Shown here piece after piece: positions 33,625-44,565 of a stretch of DNA of 64,000 bases; position 1 is the first letter of the stretch; the number at the start of each line of letters is the position of its first letter. The position numbers and the translations under genes were made by a program. The notes below the pieces were generated by a model. That model was not told where the DNA came from. It saw only the letters and a program-made list of their open reading frames with translations, and made no database searches. Source of the DNA: Zoroaster sp. YZ-2022 (lineage: Eukaryota > Echinodermata > Asteroidea > Forcipulatida > Zoroasteridae); NCBI GenBank assembly GCA_029582265.1, contig CM055816.1, positions 29,370,366 to 29,434,365 on the forward strand, given 5' to 3'.

Positions 33625-36600
33625 CTAACAATACAAATTGAAATGTTGTCATGTTTTTATTTAAAGGCATATACCTTTTGTAATCACCATACTAATAAAC
33701 GATCATACAGAAATCATTGGGAATGTGAGGGGAGGGAAGAGCGGTTCTGAAGCTTCGGTGGGGTTTTATAAATATAAAATGGTTTCTGATCAACTTTTCT
33801 GAATACATTTCCACTGTTTCCTCATTAATGACCTTAAAGAATTAGCAGAATTAAATTCAGTTTAAGATAACCGTATCTTTATTCACAAGAAGTGAGCCAC
33901 AATGGAATGAAAGTTTACCAAAGGTATACTTTACCTAATAATGCCTGTAAATGCATCCATATTTTAGAGAAATGAAGAGATAGTATAGAAACAAACATGA
34001 AAACATTTTCAGCTTATCTCGTTATGTCATTAAGGAGAAAATAGTCAAATTGCATTCAGAATTGTTTGCATTCACTCTTTTTGAAATAAAAGTGAATTTT
34101 AATAAATGTGGTGTAAAATTACAAGAGAAGGGATTGGGTGTAATTCAGAAAGACTTGCAAACTGAACAAAACGAACAAATTTGACAACTTTAGGGTGAAT
34201 AAGCCTTTAAACATTAAGCAATAGATTTTGGCAGCATGCATTTTTTAGGTACAGCAGATCTGAACAACAACAACAACTATACCGCTCGACCATGGCACTC
34301 CATCTGAAGTTTTGGTGGGGTTTATAAATGTAAAATGGAAGTGAGCCACAGTGGAATGAAAGACTGGAGCACGGCCATAATTTGTAACACATTTCACGTT
34401 TTCTCAAAAATGAAGGCATACCAGAAGGAATAATTGTTCACATTGTTTGGTATCATCACCAACTTCTCATCAAATCAGCTTTTATATTACAATTGTGTAA
34501 TTGTGTAATTATAGGGTAAAAAGCTACTCTGCAGTCTTCAATGTACTATACTTAGCTCCCCACCCCCCCCCCCCCCCCCCCCCCCACCTGCCCAGCACAC
34601 GCCCTCCCCCCCATACTTCTCGATTATTTCCAGAAATGTGTAATTTGAAAGCATTTTTTTCCCCTTTTTCAAGTAAATCAGTAGCAATGTTCCGATGAAA
34701 CATTTAATATCTGTTAAAATATGGATACATCCTAAACGAGATGAGGGCAAAAATGCATTCACATTTGTTTGTATGCATTCTAGTGTGGAAATGGATCATG
34801 GCTCGTGTTCCATGTCAAAAAGTGGGATATGATATTCGAATTTTGTAATGTACAAGTAAGTACTGCAAGGCACAACGGACGCGTATAGCCAGAGATTTTT
34901 CATGGGGGTTGTATTTTTGTTTTCCTCCCCAAAATGGAGGATCTCGAACGTCACTCAATGGGGAGATACACTTTATGTACCATTTTTCAATCTCCCGGGA
35001 TTTACGCCAGTGCTCTCGGAGTTGAATTTTCCCCGATGCTGTACCTTTCCTTTAAATTATTAATATTGCATATAGCTATAGCCTACCTGTTTGAATATAC
35101 TGACTTGTTGGTGATGCCGTGTTCAGTGTATAATATTATTAATATTGCATATAGCTATAGCCTACCTGTTTGAATATACTGACTTGTTGGTGATGCCGTG
35201 TTCAGTGTATAATATTATTAATATTGCATATAGCTATATCCTACCTGTTTGAATATACTGACTTGTTGGTGATGCCGTGTTCAGTGTATAATATTATTAA
35301 TATTGCATATATATAAGCCTACCTGTTTGAATATACTGACTTGTTGGTGATGCCGTGTTAAGTGTATAATATTATTAATATTGCATATAGCTATATCCTA
35401 CCTGTTTGAATATACTGACTTGTTGGTGATGCCGTGTTAAGTGTATAATATTATTAATATTGCATATAGCTATAGCCTACCTGTTTGAATATACTGACTT
35501 GTTGGTGATGCCGTGTTAAGTGTATAATATTATTAATATTGCATATAGCTATAGCCTACCTGTTTGAATATACTGACTTGTTGGTGATGCCGTGTTAAGT
35601 GTATAATATTATTAATATTGCATATAGCTATAGCCTACCTGTTTGAATATACTGACTTGTTGGTGATGCCGTGTTAAGTGTATAATATTAATATTGCATA
35701 TAGCTATAGCCTACCTGTTTGAATATACTGACTTGTTGGTGATGCCGTGTGAAGTGTATAATATTATTAATATTGCATATAGCTATAGCCTACCTGTTTG
35801 AATATACTGACTTGTTGGTGATGCCGTGTGAAGTGTATAATATTATTAATATTGCATATAGCTATAGCCTACCTGTTTGAATATACTGACTTGTTGGTGA
35901 TGCCGTGTTCAGTGTATAATATTATTAATATTGCATATAGCTATAGCCTCCCTGTTTGAATATACTGACTTGTTGGTGATGCCGTGTTAAGTGTATAATA
36001 TTATTAATATTGCATATAGCTATATCCTACCTGTTTGAATATACTGACTTGTTGGTGATGCCGTGTTCAGTGTATAATATTATTAATATTGCATATAGCT
36101 ATATCCTACCTGTTTGAATATACTGACTTGTTGGTGATGCCGTGTGAAGTGTATAATATTATTAATATTGCATATAGCTATAGCCTACCTGTTTGAATAT
36201 ACTGACTTGTTGGTGATGCCGTGTTAAGTGTATAATATTATTAATATTGCATATAGCTATATCCTACCTGTTTGAATATACTGACTTGTTGGTGATGCCG
36301 TGTGAAGTGTATAATATTATTAATATTGCATAGCTATAGCCTCCCTGTTTGAATATACTGACTTGTTGGTGATGCCGTGTTAAGTGTATAATATTATTAA
36401 TATTGCATATAGCTATATCCTACCTGTTTGAATATACTGACTTGTTGGTGATGCCGTGTGAAGTGTATAATATTATTAATATTGCATATAGCTATAGCCT
36501 ACCTGTTTGAATATACTGACTTGTTGGTGATGCCGTGTTAAGTGTATAATATTATTAATATTGCATATAGCTATATCCTACCTGTTTGAATATACTGACT

Positions 36601-39600
36601 TGTTGGTGATGCCGTGTGAAGTGTATAATATTATTAATATTGCATATAGCTATAGCCTACCTGTTTGAATATACTGACTTGTTGGTGATGCCGTGTTAAG
36701 TGTATAATATTATTAATATTGCATATAGCTATAGCCTACCTGTTTGAATATACTGACTTGTTGGTGATGCCGTGTTAAGTGTATAATATTATGAATATTG
36801 CATATAGCTATAGCCTACCTGTTTGAATATACTGACTTGTTGGTGATGCCGTGTTCAGTGTATAATATTATGAATATTGCATATAGCTATAGCCTACCTG
36901 TTTGAATATACTGACTTGTTAGTGATGCCGTGTTCAGTGTATAATATTATGAATATTGCATATAGCTATAGCCTACCTGTTTGAATATACTGACTTGTTG
37001 GTGATGCCGTGTGAAGTGTATAATATTATTAATATTGCATATAGCTATAGCCTACCTGTTTGAATATACTGACTTGTTGGTGATGCCGTGTGAAGTGTAT
37101 AATATTATTAATATTGCATATAGCTATAGCCTCCCTGTTTGAATATACTGACTTGTTGGTGATGCCGTGTTAAGTGTATAATATTAATATTGCATATAGC
37201 TATAGCCTACCTGTTTGAATATACTGACTTGTTGGTGATGCCGTGTTCAGTGTATAATATTATTAATATTGCATATAGCTATAGCCTACCTGTTTGAATA
37301 TACTGACTTGTTGGTGATGCCGTGTTCAGTGTATAATATTATTAATATTGCATATAGCTATAGCCTACCTGTTTGAATATACTGACTTGTTGGTGATGCC
37401 GTGTTAAGTGTATAATATTATTAATACTGCATATAGCTATAGCCTACCTGTTTGAATATACCGACTTGTTGGTGATGCCGTGTTCAGTGTATAATATTAT
37501 TAATATTGCATATAGCTATAGCCTACCTGTTTGAATATACTGACTTGTTGGTGATGCCGTGTTCAGTGTATAATATTATTAATATTGCATATAGCTATAG
37601 CCTACCTTTTGAATATACTGACTTGTTGGTGATGCCGTGTTAAGTGTATAATATTAATATTGCATATAGCTATAGCCTACCTGTTTGAATATACTGACTT
37701 GTTGGTGATGCCGTGTTCAGTGTATAATATTAATATTGCATATAGCTATAGCCTACCTGTTTGAATATACTGACTTGTTGGTGATGCCGTGTTCAGTGTA
37801 TAATATTATTAATATTGCATATAGCTATAGCCTACCTGTTTGAATATACTGACTTGTTGGTGATGCTGTGTTAAGTGTATAATATTCTTTGCTGATTATC
37901 ACCAGCGTGCTTCTCAGCTGGTTCCTAGTAGCTACACCAGAGCAGCTACATGTGATAACACTAACCCCAAGGTCACTGACATCAACCTCCACAGAGGCAG
38001 TTGTTGTGTACGTGTCATTGGTTCTCAGTAGCTCTACGAAAGAAAATATAAACGATTAGAGAGCGACCCTTTATCCTGAGAAGCGGACCAGTGAACAAAC
38101 TGTGCTGCCTTCTCAAGAACATCACTTTCAGACAAAAACGTTGAACGACAAAGTGCTGCTTTTCCGTGACGGAAAATAGTGGTTTGACCCCTTTGCTGCC
38201 GGACGGAAAACGAAACTTTCTGATCGGAAAGGGGCTGCATAAGCCACTAGAAATCGGAATACGAAATCAAAATTTATAGACACCAAAGATTTTTGTATTA
38301 TTTTAAAATTTGTTTTCCTTAGGCTAAACTCTAGGCCTTTGGGCAAGGGCGCAACCACGTGTTGAAAGTTGGGGGGTCCCAAGCAGCCAATAGCAACGTG
38401 ATCTGCGGGCGAGCGAAGCGAGCACGCCACTAGCAGCTGGGGTCTTGGTTCAATATCACGTATTTCAGCGTGTTGATGGAAGTGTTGCATAATTGTGATG
38501 TCATGAATGACATTACTAGGATCATGTATACATAAAATACCAAAATGTTTTATTAATTAGATTAAGCTAGTATTTCACCTGTGAAATATGGATGTTTCAC
38601 GATAATAAACGCTTATCGGACTATTTTGGACCTCCCCAGAAAATAAGGTCTTCCAGAAGTTGGGGAGGTCCACATAAAAGTAGGGGTCGTGACTGACCCC
38701 CCCCAGTGGTTGCGCCCTTGCCTTTGGGACTGTATACAGGCCTATGCTTACCTAAAAGGTAATGTCGAATAAAGTGTATAGCAAAATGATAGATGTAGTC
38801 TATGGCTCTTTGTAACTATACAGTATGTCCCAAAAAAAGTGTCACTCTAACTATTTCTGAAAATATACCAAAACCCCGAAATACATTTTGGAACTTTTTC
38901 AATTGCACAGATACTCCTAATCCTTGGCCTAAACACAGGTATGAGTTTTATGTAATTTCTCACAAGTGTTTAGGCCAAGGATTAGGAGTATCTGTGCATT
39001 TGAAAAAGTTCCAAAATTTATTTCGTGGTTTTGGTATATTTTCAGAAATAGTTAGAGTGACACTTTTTTTTGGACATACTGTAGAGTATGTATCCAACTG
39101 CTACATAGGCTAAATGGTTCTTTTATTAAAGAGATTATGCTTAGTTACTTTTGGCTTTGTGAATCGTGAGGCAAAATAACATACAATTATGCCCCTAGCA
39201 GTTAGGATTCGAAACATCGACTTTTGATAAGCTGATGTCCCAAAATCTTTCCCACTCGATCCCAGTGCCATAAATACCTGATTCATTCAAGTAGCTGTTT
39301 GAGGCGAGTATTATTCGCTCAGTGTCGATTCTTACATCCGTCCAAGTAACCAGCTCATAACCTGTAGTACCCTCCTGTAAACTCTGCAGCTCTAGGCCGA
39401 CTTGTGGATAGGCGTTTTCGACTCTAATTGTGAAATTGATCTTGGACTGGTCAGCTGGAATCGATATCTCACAAGTAGACGTTCTTGGCTTGCTGTCACA
39501 AGGTGAAATCACTGGGAACTCAACCCTGGGAGTTACTAAGAACAAGAACTTCAGTGAATCATTATAGATCGTTCCATTGCATTTATTTTCACAGGTAAAA

Positions 39601-42600
39601 CTGTAAAGCTATACTGTAAAAAAGTATTAAAGCGACGAAAGTATTTAAATAATTGTATAGTATCGAAAAATATATTTTTTAGAACGAACAACACCGAAAA
39701 AGAAACATCAACAGTCCCAAGCAGAGATAGTAGTAGCCCTACAGGATTGCAAAATAGTATATTTGTCTGGTTGCACTATTTGTCACACTGTTTAGACTGG
39801 AAGTATACCAGGGTGATTTGATGGAAGGCAAATAAAATAGTGTGAATGTCTATATTTTAGACTTTTTCTTTGAGTGTTTTGCTACAGTTATATTTTTTCA
39901 CTCTGATTTGAGTGTATTAGTATTTTACTATTCGTAGACTTTTTATTGTATTACATGTAGGTAACTTAGGGACAAGGGCCAAAGTCATAGTACAGCCAAG
40001 CCTTTGAGAAGCCCGGCCAGGCCCAGGATGTTCCCCTGCCTACTGGCCTATATAATGAGCTCTGCTTGCCTGGGCTAGGCCCTCCAGAAGCCCAGATTAT
40101 GTTGAGTGGCAGGTACTGTATTGTTACAGGATTAGGATTCACAAAAGACAGATTAGGAGGTCAGGTAGCCTAGTCCTGGCCAGGCTTCTCAAAGGCTTGG
40201 CTGTACCATGACTTTCGCCCTCCTCCCTTAGCTTCTGGTAAGCTATACATGGTTATACCTCAATTACGAATAGTGCTGTGCGCATTTATTAGTTGGTCTG
40301 GTCATTGTTTTCCATTCACGCCTTATTAAGCGTTTCTAATTTATCTTTAAGTCTGTGTTTCATATATAAAATCGTATTTGTACTTTTATATTCTTTTACA
40401 TGTACTGTATGTTTATATTTTTACCATTGTAAAGCACTTTGAGATTGTCTTTGATGTAAGCGGCTTCATCTTTCTTATTGTAATTATTTGAGTCGGTTTT
40501 ACATTATGCGTTTTGATCTCCGCATAACATCAAGAATTGTAATAATTACAGATGGTTCAGATTTGAAAAAATAATAAGAATTGGTTCTGTTGACTAGAAT
40601 GTCACTGTACTATTGAGATTTAAAATTCATGATTATGTTACATATTATTATAATTATTGTCAGAAGTAAAACATAATACGCAATGGGTTCACGATATATA
40701 AACACGATATATAAACTTTTGTTATAAAAACTGTTAAAATTTGATTCAATGACGTAATGGCGGATACAAACAGTTATCAGGTATAGTGTAAAAACAAATC
40801 TCCAGTTCTTTTCAGAACTAATTACTACTCAATAGAGAATTTCACACGGTGTCACCGCAATAATTCTTACTTATAGGTAAAGCTCAGTGCTGCCTGCTTG
40901 ATTGACAGGCTGGATCGGTGCGTTCCTGGCACCTCTCTGTGGTTGCGCCTGGTTCCAATCAATTCCCTTATTCCTGGTGCAGCAATTGAATTCGGTAACA
41001 GCACTGAAGTGCAAAGGTAGGTTTATATACTCTTACCTATCACCTCGACGGGCGCCGATGCATCTTGGAACTGGATGGCGTACGGGGCAAGTCGACAGTA
41101 ATATGTCCCTGCAGAATCATCAACAACCTGGTTGATGATAAGGTTGAGGTTCTCATCGAGGTCGTATATCCCTGGAGGCACTCCTCGTCCAAGATTGATT
41201 GTTCCCATGAAGTTGATTATGAGTGGGGAAGTATCTGTTGGGGGAAGGTGGGAGTTGTTCTTTTGAAATGGATCGTGTAACATTGGTAATCATTGGTAAT
41301 CATAAGAGAGAATAAAACATGAAGTATTTAATCAATTATGTAATACTTTATAAATGTATCAAGTGTAATTAAAGGTACACAACGCCCTAAAAATGGGACT
41401 GATAGATAGATAATCCTTTTGGTAAGGTGTTCATAGAACAACAAAATTCATGTGTAATAACCGAGAAATGTTTTGGGAAAGTAGAACAAAGTAGGTTAGT
41501 GAAATTATTGAGTCGGGTGATAAACATTTGATTTAATTTTGCCCTACACCGACGTGAACCATACAGTACTGGATTTATGATTAATGGAATGATGATGTGT
41601 TCTTCTAAAACAAAAATCTGATGTGATCTAAGTAGAGGTTTTATGAATAGAGTCAATGACTCGGCTGGAGTCTGGGTCTGGCTAGGATAGGTCAGAGTAA
41701 TGAAATGTTTCATTAATTAACGCAGTTGTAATGAATTGCTAATGAAATGGCTGGAATTTAACTCAAGTAGTTTCAGACTAGGTCGAGCTGTTGTAACGAA
41801 TCGAGTCAATGAATCAGCTAGAGTCTAACTAGAATGGAGTCAGTCCAGGTCGAGCGGTTGTAATGAATTAAGTCTAAAATTCGGCTTAGGTATGGGGGGT
41901 CCTAAAGGATAGTTAGTAAAAGTCCAACAATTTGAGAGTGGTCGGTCAAATCGTTCTAGAAATTATACACAAATATCATAGGGGGAAGATTGTGCCCCCA
42001 CCCCTTTCCAAGGCTTGATAGGGTTGGCTATACATTTCATCATTAGATTCGATCATTTAAAGCCAAAATACACTGCATCCATACAACTCGACAGCTTCAG
42101 CTTATTTCATTGTGAGAACATTTTGAAATGCACTCGGATTTTTGATCGTTTTTTTAATTTTTGATTCATTCCAACGTTGAATTTCTGTTTTCGGATTTGA
42201 ACAGAAATTCATTTTGAAAAATTAGTTCATTATTTTTACTATAACTACAGCACATGAGACAGAAATATCTCAAGGGATGTTTGATAATTAACATCATCCA
42301 TTTCTTGTCTTTTTCGATATTACCAATAGTATAATTATAGACGTTTGACACTCATACTGCATACACAGTAGATCATGCATATAAACAGTGGCGTAGCCGT
42401 GGGGGTGCAGTGGTTCAAACCCCCATGGGCCTGCCGAAAAAGGAAAAATGGAAAAGAAAAAATGGTACATAAAGTGTTGTTTTAAGCGATGTTTGGGAGA
42501 AATTACCCCCACATGGAGTTCACAAATATAATCCCCCACACGAACCCCTCATCAACCACCAACCCATTCCCCAACCTTCATCCCCTCCCCATCCGTTTAG

Positions 42601-43029
42601 CGACGCTCCAAATCCTCCATCTCTTGGGGAAAACAAAAATACAACCCCCCCTATGCAAAATTTCTGGATACGCGCCTGCATAGAAATTATATACCTAGTC
42701 CTTAAGTCGTCGGTCGGCTTCAAAATCGTATTGCTCTCATATTCAACTCTACATCGAAGCATGACTTCCAATGCAATTATCTTTAACCTAAACAAGCCTC
42801 AGTGCGGCCAGCTATGCCAACACCTCGTATCCCAAAAGTATCCCAAGGTGTATACCTTCAATGACACCAGGATACCAGTAGATAGCCTCTACATCGCTTG
42901 GTTTCAGCCCAGCAGCAGATAATGCTGGACAAGAGACTACATCTGTTCGTCCACGCTCCAGGTACTGTGTCGTTCCTGAGAAGAACGTCCCCAGCGTGTT
43001 TGTTATGAACAACAGAACCAACAGCAAAA
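33470..43029 (-). CDS. Immunoglobulin-superfamily type I membrane receptor (five exons seen, both ends missing)
   Basis: The minus-strand exons are 43,029-42,856, 41,234-41,037, 39,535-39,278, 38,033-37,836 and 33,624-33,470 (about 327 residues). Every junction has GT/AG sites. The first four exons are multiples of three with phase-1 ends, as usual for Ig genes. The order is hydrophobic signal-type segment, V-type Ig domain (Cys in DVVSC, YWYP, DSAGTYYC), second Ig domain (Cys in TSTCEI and VITCSC), Ser/Thr-rich stalk and one transmembrane helix followed by QYKKHNR. Three N-glycosylation sequons (NFT, NES, NDT) lie in the second domain. It probably acts at the cell surface in recognition or adhesion; the ligand is unknown. 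The start-codon exon (above 43 kb) and cytoplasmic exons (below 33 kb) were not found. The introns hold several MITEs and the 79-bp minisatellite. Confidence 0.82.
33740..34480. repeat. Direct repeat pair inside the last Ig receptor intron
   Basis: GGTGGGGTTTTATAAATATAAAATGG and AAGTGAGCCACAATGGAATG (33,759-33,920) recur closer together at 34,312-34,365. The part after the second copy (TTTGGTATCATCACCAACTT) resembles the dispersed repeat at 54,745 and 56,505. Confidence 0.6.
34562..34586. repeat. C homopolymer tract
   Basis: A run of about 20 C inside CACCCCC...CACC. Length is unreliable in any assembly. Confidence 0.9.
35057..37886. repeat. 79-bp minisatellite, about 36 units, seeded by a receptor exon/intron junction
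   Basis: The 79-bp spacing can be read from the CCTACCTG landmark (35,082, 35,161, 35,240 and onward). Units differ at few sites (TTAAGT, TTCAGT or TGAAGT; TAGCC or TATCC; a 3-base deletion in some). On the minus strand each unit contains about 51 bases equal to the end of the exon at 38,033-37,836, then CAAACAG|GTAGG and 28 bases of intron. The exon-proximal unit differs from the others at a synonymous position (ACA for ACG). Some variants alternate in pairs, which suggests higher-order amplification. 79 is not a multiple of three. Confidence 0.95.
37836..38033 (-). CDS. Ig receptor exon: second half of Ig domain 2 and stalk
   Basis: The acceptor TTTTCTTTCGTAG opens 198 bases starting in phase 1. 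It encodes LLRTNDTYTTTASVEVDVSD, then LGVSVITCSCSG with the distal Ig cysteine, a final strand (RSTLVII) and a linker (LNTASPTSQYIQT). The donor CAAACAG|GTAGGC lies inside the first unit of the adjacent minisatellite. I preferred it to the earlier GTGATA because it keeps phase 1 to match the membrane exon. Confidence 0.78.
38034..38343. other. Intron sequence of the Ig receptor
   Basis: Open minus-strand frames run through here but carry no Ig features and are read as intronic. Confidence 0.55.
38344..38720. mobile_element. hAT-like MITE, 377 bp, with 8-bp target duplication
   Basis: The ends CAAGGGCGCAACCAC and, inverted, CAAGGGCGCAACCACT match. CCTTTGGG occurs on both sides (38,336-38,343 and 38,721-38,728). 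It has no transposase. It lies in the intron between the two halves of Ig domain 2. Confidence 0.92.
38821..39081. mobile_element. Foldback Tc1/mariner-like MITE, 261 bp
   Basis: The two halves are near-perfect reverse complements (CAGTATGTCCCAAAAAAAGT ... TGGACATACTG) around a short centre near 38,945-38,960. TA flanks both ends (38,819-38,820 and 39,082-39,083). An RNA from it would form a hairpin of about 120 bp. Intronic. Confidence 0.9.
39278..39535 (-). CDS. Ig receptor exon: first half of Ig domain 2
   Basis: The acceptor TTCTTGTTCTTAG opens 258 bases in phase 1, and the donor is AATCAG|GTATTT in phase 1. It encodes VEFPVISPCDSK, TSTCEISIPADQSKINFT, YPQVGLELQSLQ and IILASNSYLNES. The join to the next exon gives a GAG codon. 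The cysteine in TSTC probably pairs with VITC of the next exon. Confidence 0.8.
39969..40227. mobile_element. Harbinger-like MITE, 259 bp
   Basis: TTA lies on both sides (39,966-39,968 and 40,228-40,230). The arms are inverted copies (CAAAGTCATAGTACAGCCAA and GCCTTTGAGAAGCC...GGCCAGG) for about 60 bases. The ends GGGACAAGGGC and GGGAGGAGGGC match imperfectly. It lies in the intron between the V and second Ig domains. Confidence 0.82.
40801..40882 (+). mobile_element. Solitary PLE tail fragment
   Basis: CTCCAGTTCTTTTCAGAACT, CTCAATAGAGAATTTCACAC and GGTGTCACCGCAATAATTC match the PLE tail. It is cut at CTTACTTATAGGTAA and lacks the hammerhead. Confidence 0.8.
41037..41234 (-). CDS. Ig receptor exon: second half of V-type Ig domain
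   Basis: The acceptor CTTCCCCCAACAG opens 198 bases in phase 1, and the donor is GTGATAG|GTAAGA in phase 1. It encodes IINFMGTINLGRGVPPG, NLNLIINQVV, then DDSAGTYYCRLAPYA, the diagnostic C-terminal V-set motif (D-x-A-x-Y-x-C), and APVEVI, which leads into domain 2. Joining to the previous exon forms an aspartate codon after WYPGVIE. Confidence 0.9.
41370..41560. repeat. Dispersed repeat, AAAGGTACACAACGCCCTAA type
   Basis: AAAGGTACACAACGCCC, TGATAGATAGATAAT, AACCGAGAAATG and GCCCTACACCGACGTG blocks recur at 48,250-48,370 and 46,905-46,935. An inverted end-like copy lies at 54,400. This is probably an old DNA transposon family. Intronic here. Confidence 0.6.
42386..42678. mobile_element. hAT-like MITE, 293 bp
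   Basis: It starts CAGTGGCGTAGCCGTGGGGG and ends TGGATACGCGCCTG. The flanks CATATAAA (42,378-42,385) and CATAGAAA (42,679-42,686) differ at one base, so they look like an aged 8-bp duplication. The interior is rich in CCCC tracts. It lies in the intron that splits the V domain. Confidence 0.78.
42856..43029 (-). CDS. Ig receptor exon: signal-type segment and first half of V domain
   Basis: The acceptor TTATTTTTTTCAG opens 174 bases in phase 1, and the donor is ATTGAAG|GTATAC in phase 1. It encodes the hydrophobic run LLLVLLFITNTLG, then TQYLERGRTDVVSCP with the first V-domain cysteine, and DVEAIYWYPGVIE with the core tryptophan. The start codon should be in an upstream exon that I could not find. 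A read-through ATG at 43,105 exists but lies in transposon sequence. The acceptor is only about 18 bases from the transposon end. Confidence 0.82.
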
Positions 43030-43047
43030 CTGAAAAAAATAACGAGG

Positions 43048-44140
43048 GCTCAAGTGTTTGTTGGGACAAACACACGGTGTTCGTGTGAACTTCCAGTTCA
43101 ATCAAATTATCATTGATGACGTCACAATCATATTTTTTTTAATTATCCAAAATGTTGTACTGTAACATAAATTTCTGCTTCAAAAGACACATCAATTTTG
43201 CATCAGAATATGTTTGTTTGAGATTAATATAAGGTATTTCATTGTTATTACAATCATGAACAAATTTAGATATTTTCTTTTCTTTGTTCAGGAGTTTCTT
43301 GATAGGCATATTTGATAAATTTTTAAATATAATTTCAAATTCTCCAAGCCATAACTTCTGGTTCAATCAGGTGATTGCATTTTATTAGGTGTTCATGCGA
43401 CAGCGCGAACACCTTGAAATTGTTCGGGTTTTTACTTTTTCTTCTCCTTCTCGATGAGACTTATCGAACAAAAAAAACATAGTTCCAAAGATCTCAGAGC
43501 CTTCAAACTTGACACATACTTAGAGCATATGACATAGTTTCAGGTAAAAATGTGACGTCATGGTAACATGGTAGTCATTGCATATATCTCATGAACCACA
43601 AAAGATATTTATACAATCTTTGCATCATCTTACATTGAATTATTCCGGATGAAACAGGAAGTTAAATTTTAAGCACTTTTATAGGATCTGCAACCAACAA
43701 TATATGGTATTTTGGCGTGCCTTCCGTGGACGAAATTACTCTCGACATGTGACCTTTTCAAAAGTGACTGATTACGTCATCACCTGTCACCATATGACTT
43801 CTGTGAATAAAGTGATTATGACATCTTATCTTTTAAAAAATATGTTTGATGTCATCAATGTTCAGAGCGCTCCTATCTCAGATATTGAACCAAAAGTGTA
43901 CTAATGTTATTTTTTCATGATCACGAGGACGTTTTATTGTGTCATATATATGACCTTCAAATCACCTAACCTGACCTTTACTTCCTGTTTAATTAGGAAG
44001 TTCAAATTCAACACTTTCTCAAGCAAAATCGATAGGTCTTTCGAATATGAAATTGATATTGTTATAATAAAATATGATAATTTGATTGAACCGGAAGTTG
44101 ATACGAACACCGTGTGTTTGTTCTAACAAATACTTGAGCT
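43048..44140. mobile_element. TIR DNA element, about 1.1 kb, abutting the Ig receptor exon
   Basis: The left GGCTCAAGTGTTTGTTGGGA and the inverted right AGCTCAAGTATTTGTTAGAA start matching arms of about 65 bases, including ACAAACACACGGTGTTCG and TTCAATCAAATTATC. Inside lies a palindromic GGTGTTCATGCGACAGCGCG...AACACC at 43,389-43,412. No transposase is recognised. No clear target duplication is visible. Confidence 0.8.
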
Positions 44141-44283
44141 CTAGCTATATTTAATATTATTGTTGACCTTGCCAAATTTCATTAAATTTCTGTTTCACGT
44201 TTTTCTAAATAAAAAGTATAGATGTATTTTTAGAACTGATGACGTTACCAACAATATTTTATATATATATATATTTTTTTTAT

Positions 44284-44412
44284 GAGGTGTGACCTCACTA
44301 TATTAAATTATTCTAATATATTATCCGCCAGGGTCATATTAAAGTGAGGTGTGACCTCACTTAGACTATATGAAATTATTCTAGATATATTATCCGCCAG
44401 GGTCATATTAAA
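44284..44412. repeat. Two tandem copies of a 65-bp unit with TGAGGTGTGACCTCA
   Basis: GTGAGGTGTGACCTCACT, then ATTATTCTA, TATATTATCCGCCAGGGTC and ATATTAAAG, are present twice in a row. Each copy has the palindrome TGAGGTGTGACCTCA. Confidence 0.85.
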
Positions 44413-44494
44413 GTTGTGTTATCTACAACTACCGGTAGAACGCATGCTTACTTTAAACGTGTATTCAATGTGCGCGTCTCCGAATGTATAAAAC

Positions 44495-44565
44495 TAGGAA
44501 ACCGTTTCCATGCCATATCTAAAGTCTGCTCTGATCGTGACGATACGTGTCACTTTAATACAAAA
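44495..44565. mobile_element. Foldback-family fragment
   Basis: TTTCCATGCCATATCTAAAG, TCTGCTCTGATCGTGACGAT and CACTTTAAT match one arm of the elements at 52,583 and 63,483, with no partner arm. Confidence 0.6.

Noticed and set aside
35057..37886. Reading the 79-bp array as a centromeric or satellite block unrelated to the gene
   Set aside because: The unit matches the adjacent receptor exon and its donor, with the phase expected for the next exon, so an origin from the gene is the better account.
37901..37906. GTGATA as the donor of the Ig receptor exon
   Set aside because: It would end the exon in phase 0, while the membrane exon begins in phase 1. CAG|GTAGG in the first minisatellite unit fits both consensus and phase.
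38802..39113. 103-codon frame containing mirror-image phrases
   Set aside because: It is translation of the foldback MITE.
39195..39277. C-terminal extension of the Ig domain 2 frame to the stop at 39,195
   Set aside because: A strong phase-1 donor (CAG|GTATTT) precedes it and joins cleanly to the next Ig exon; the extension would end the protein in mid-domain.
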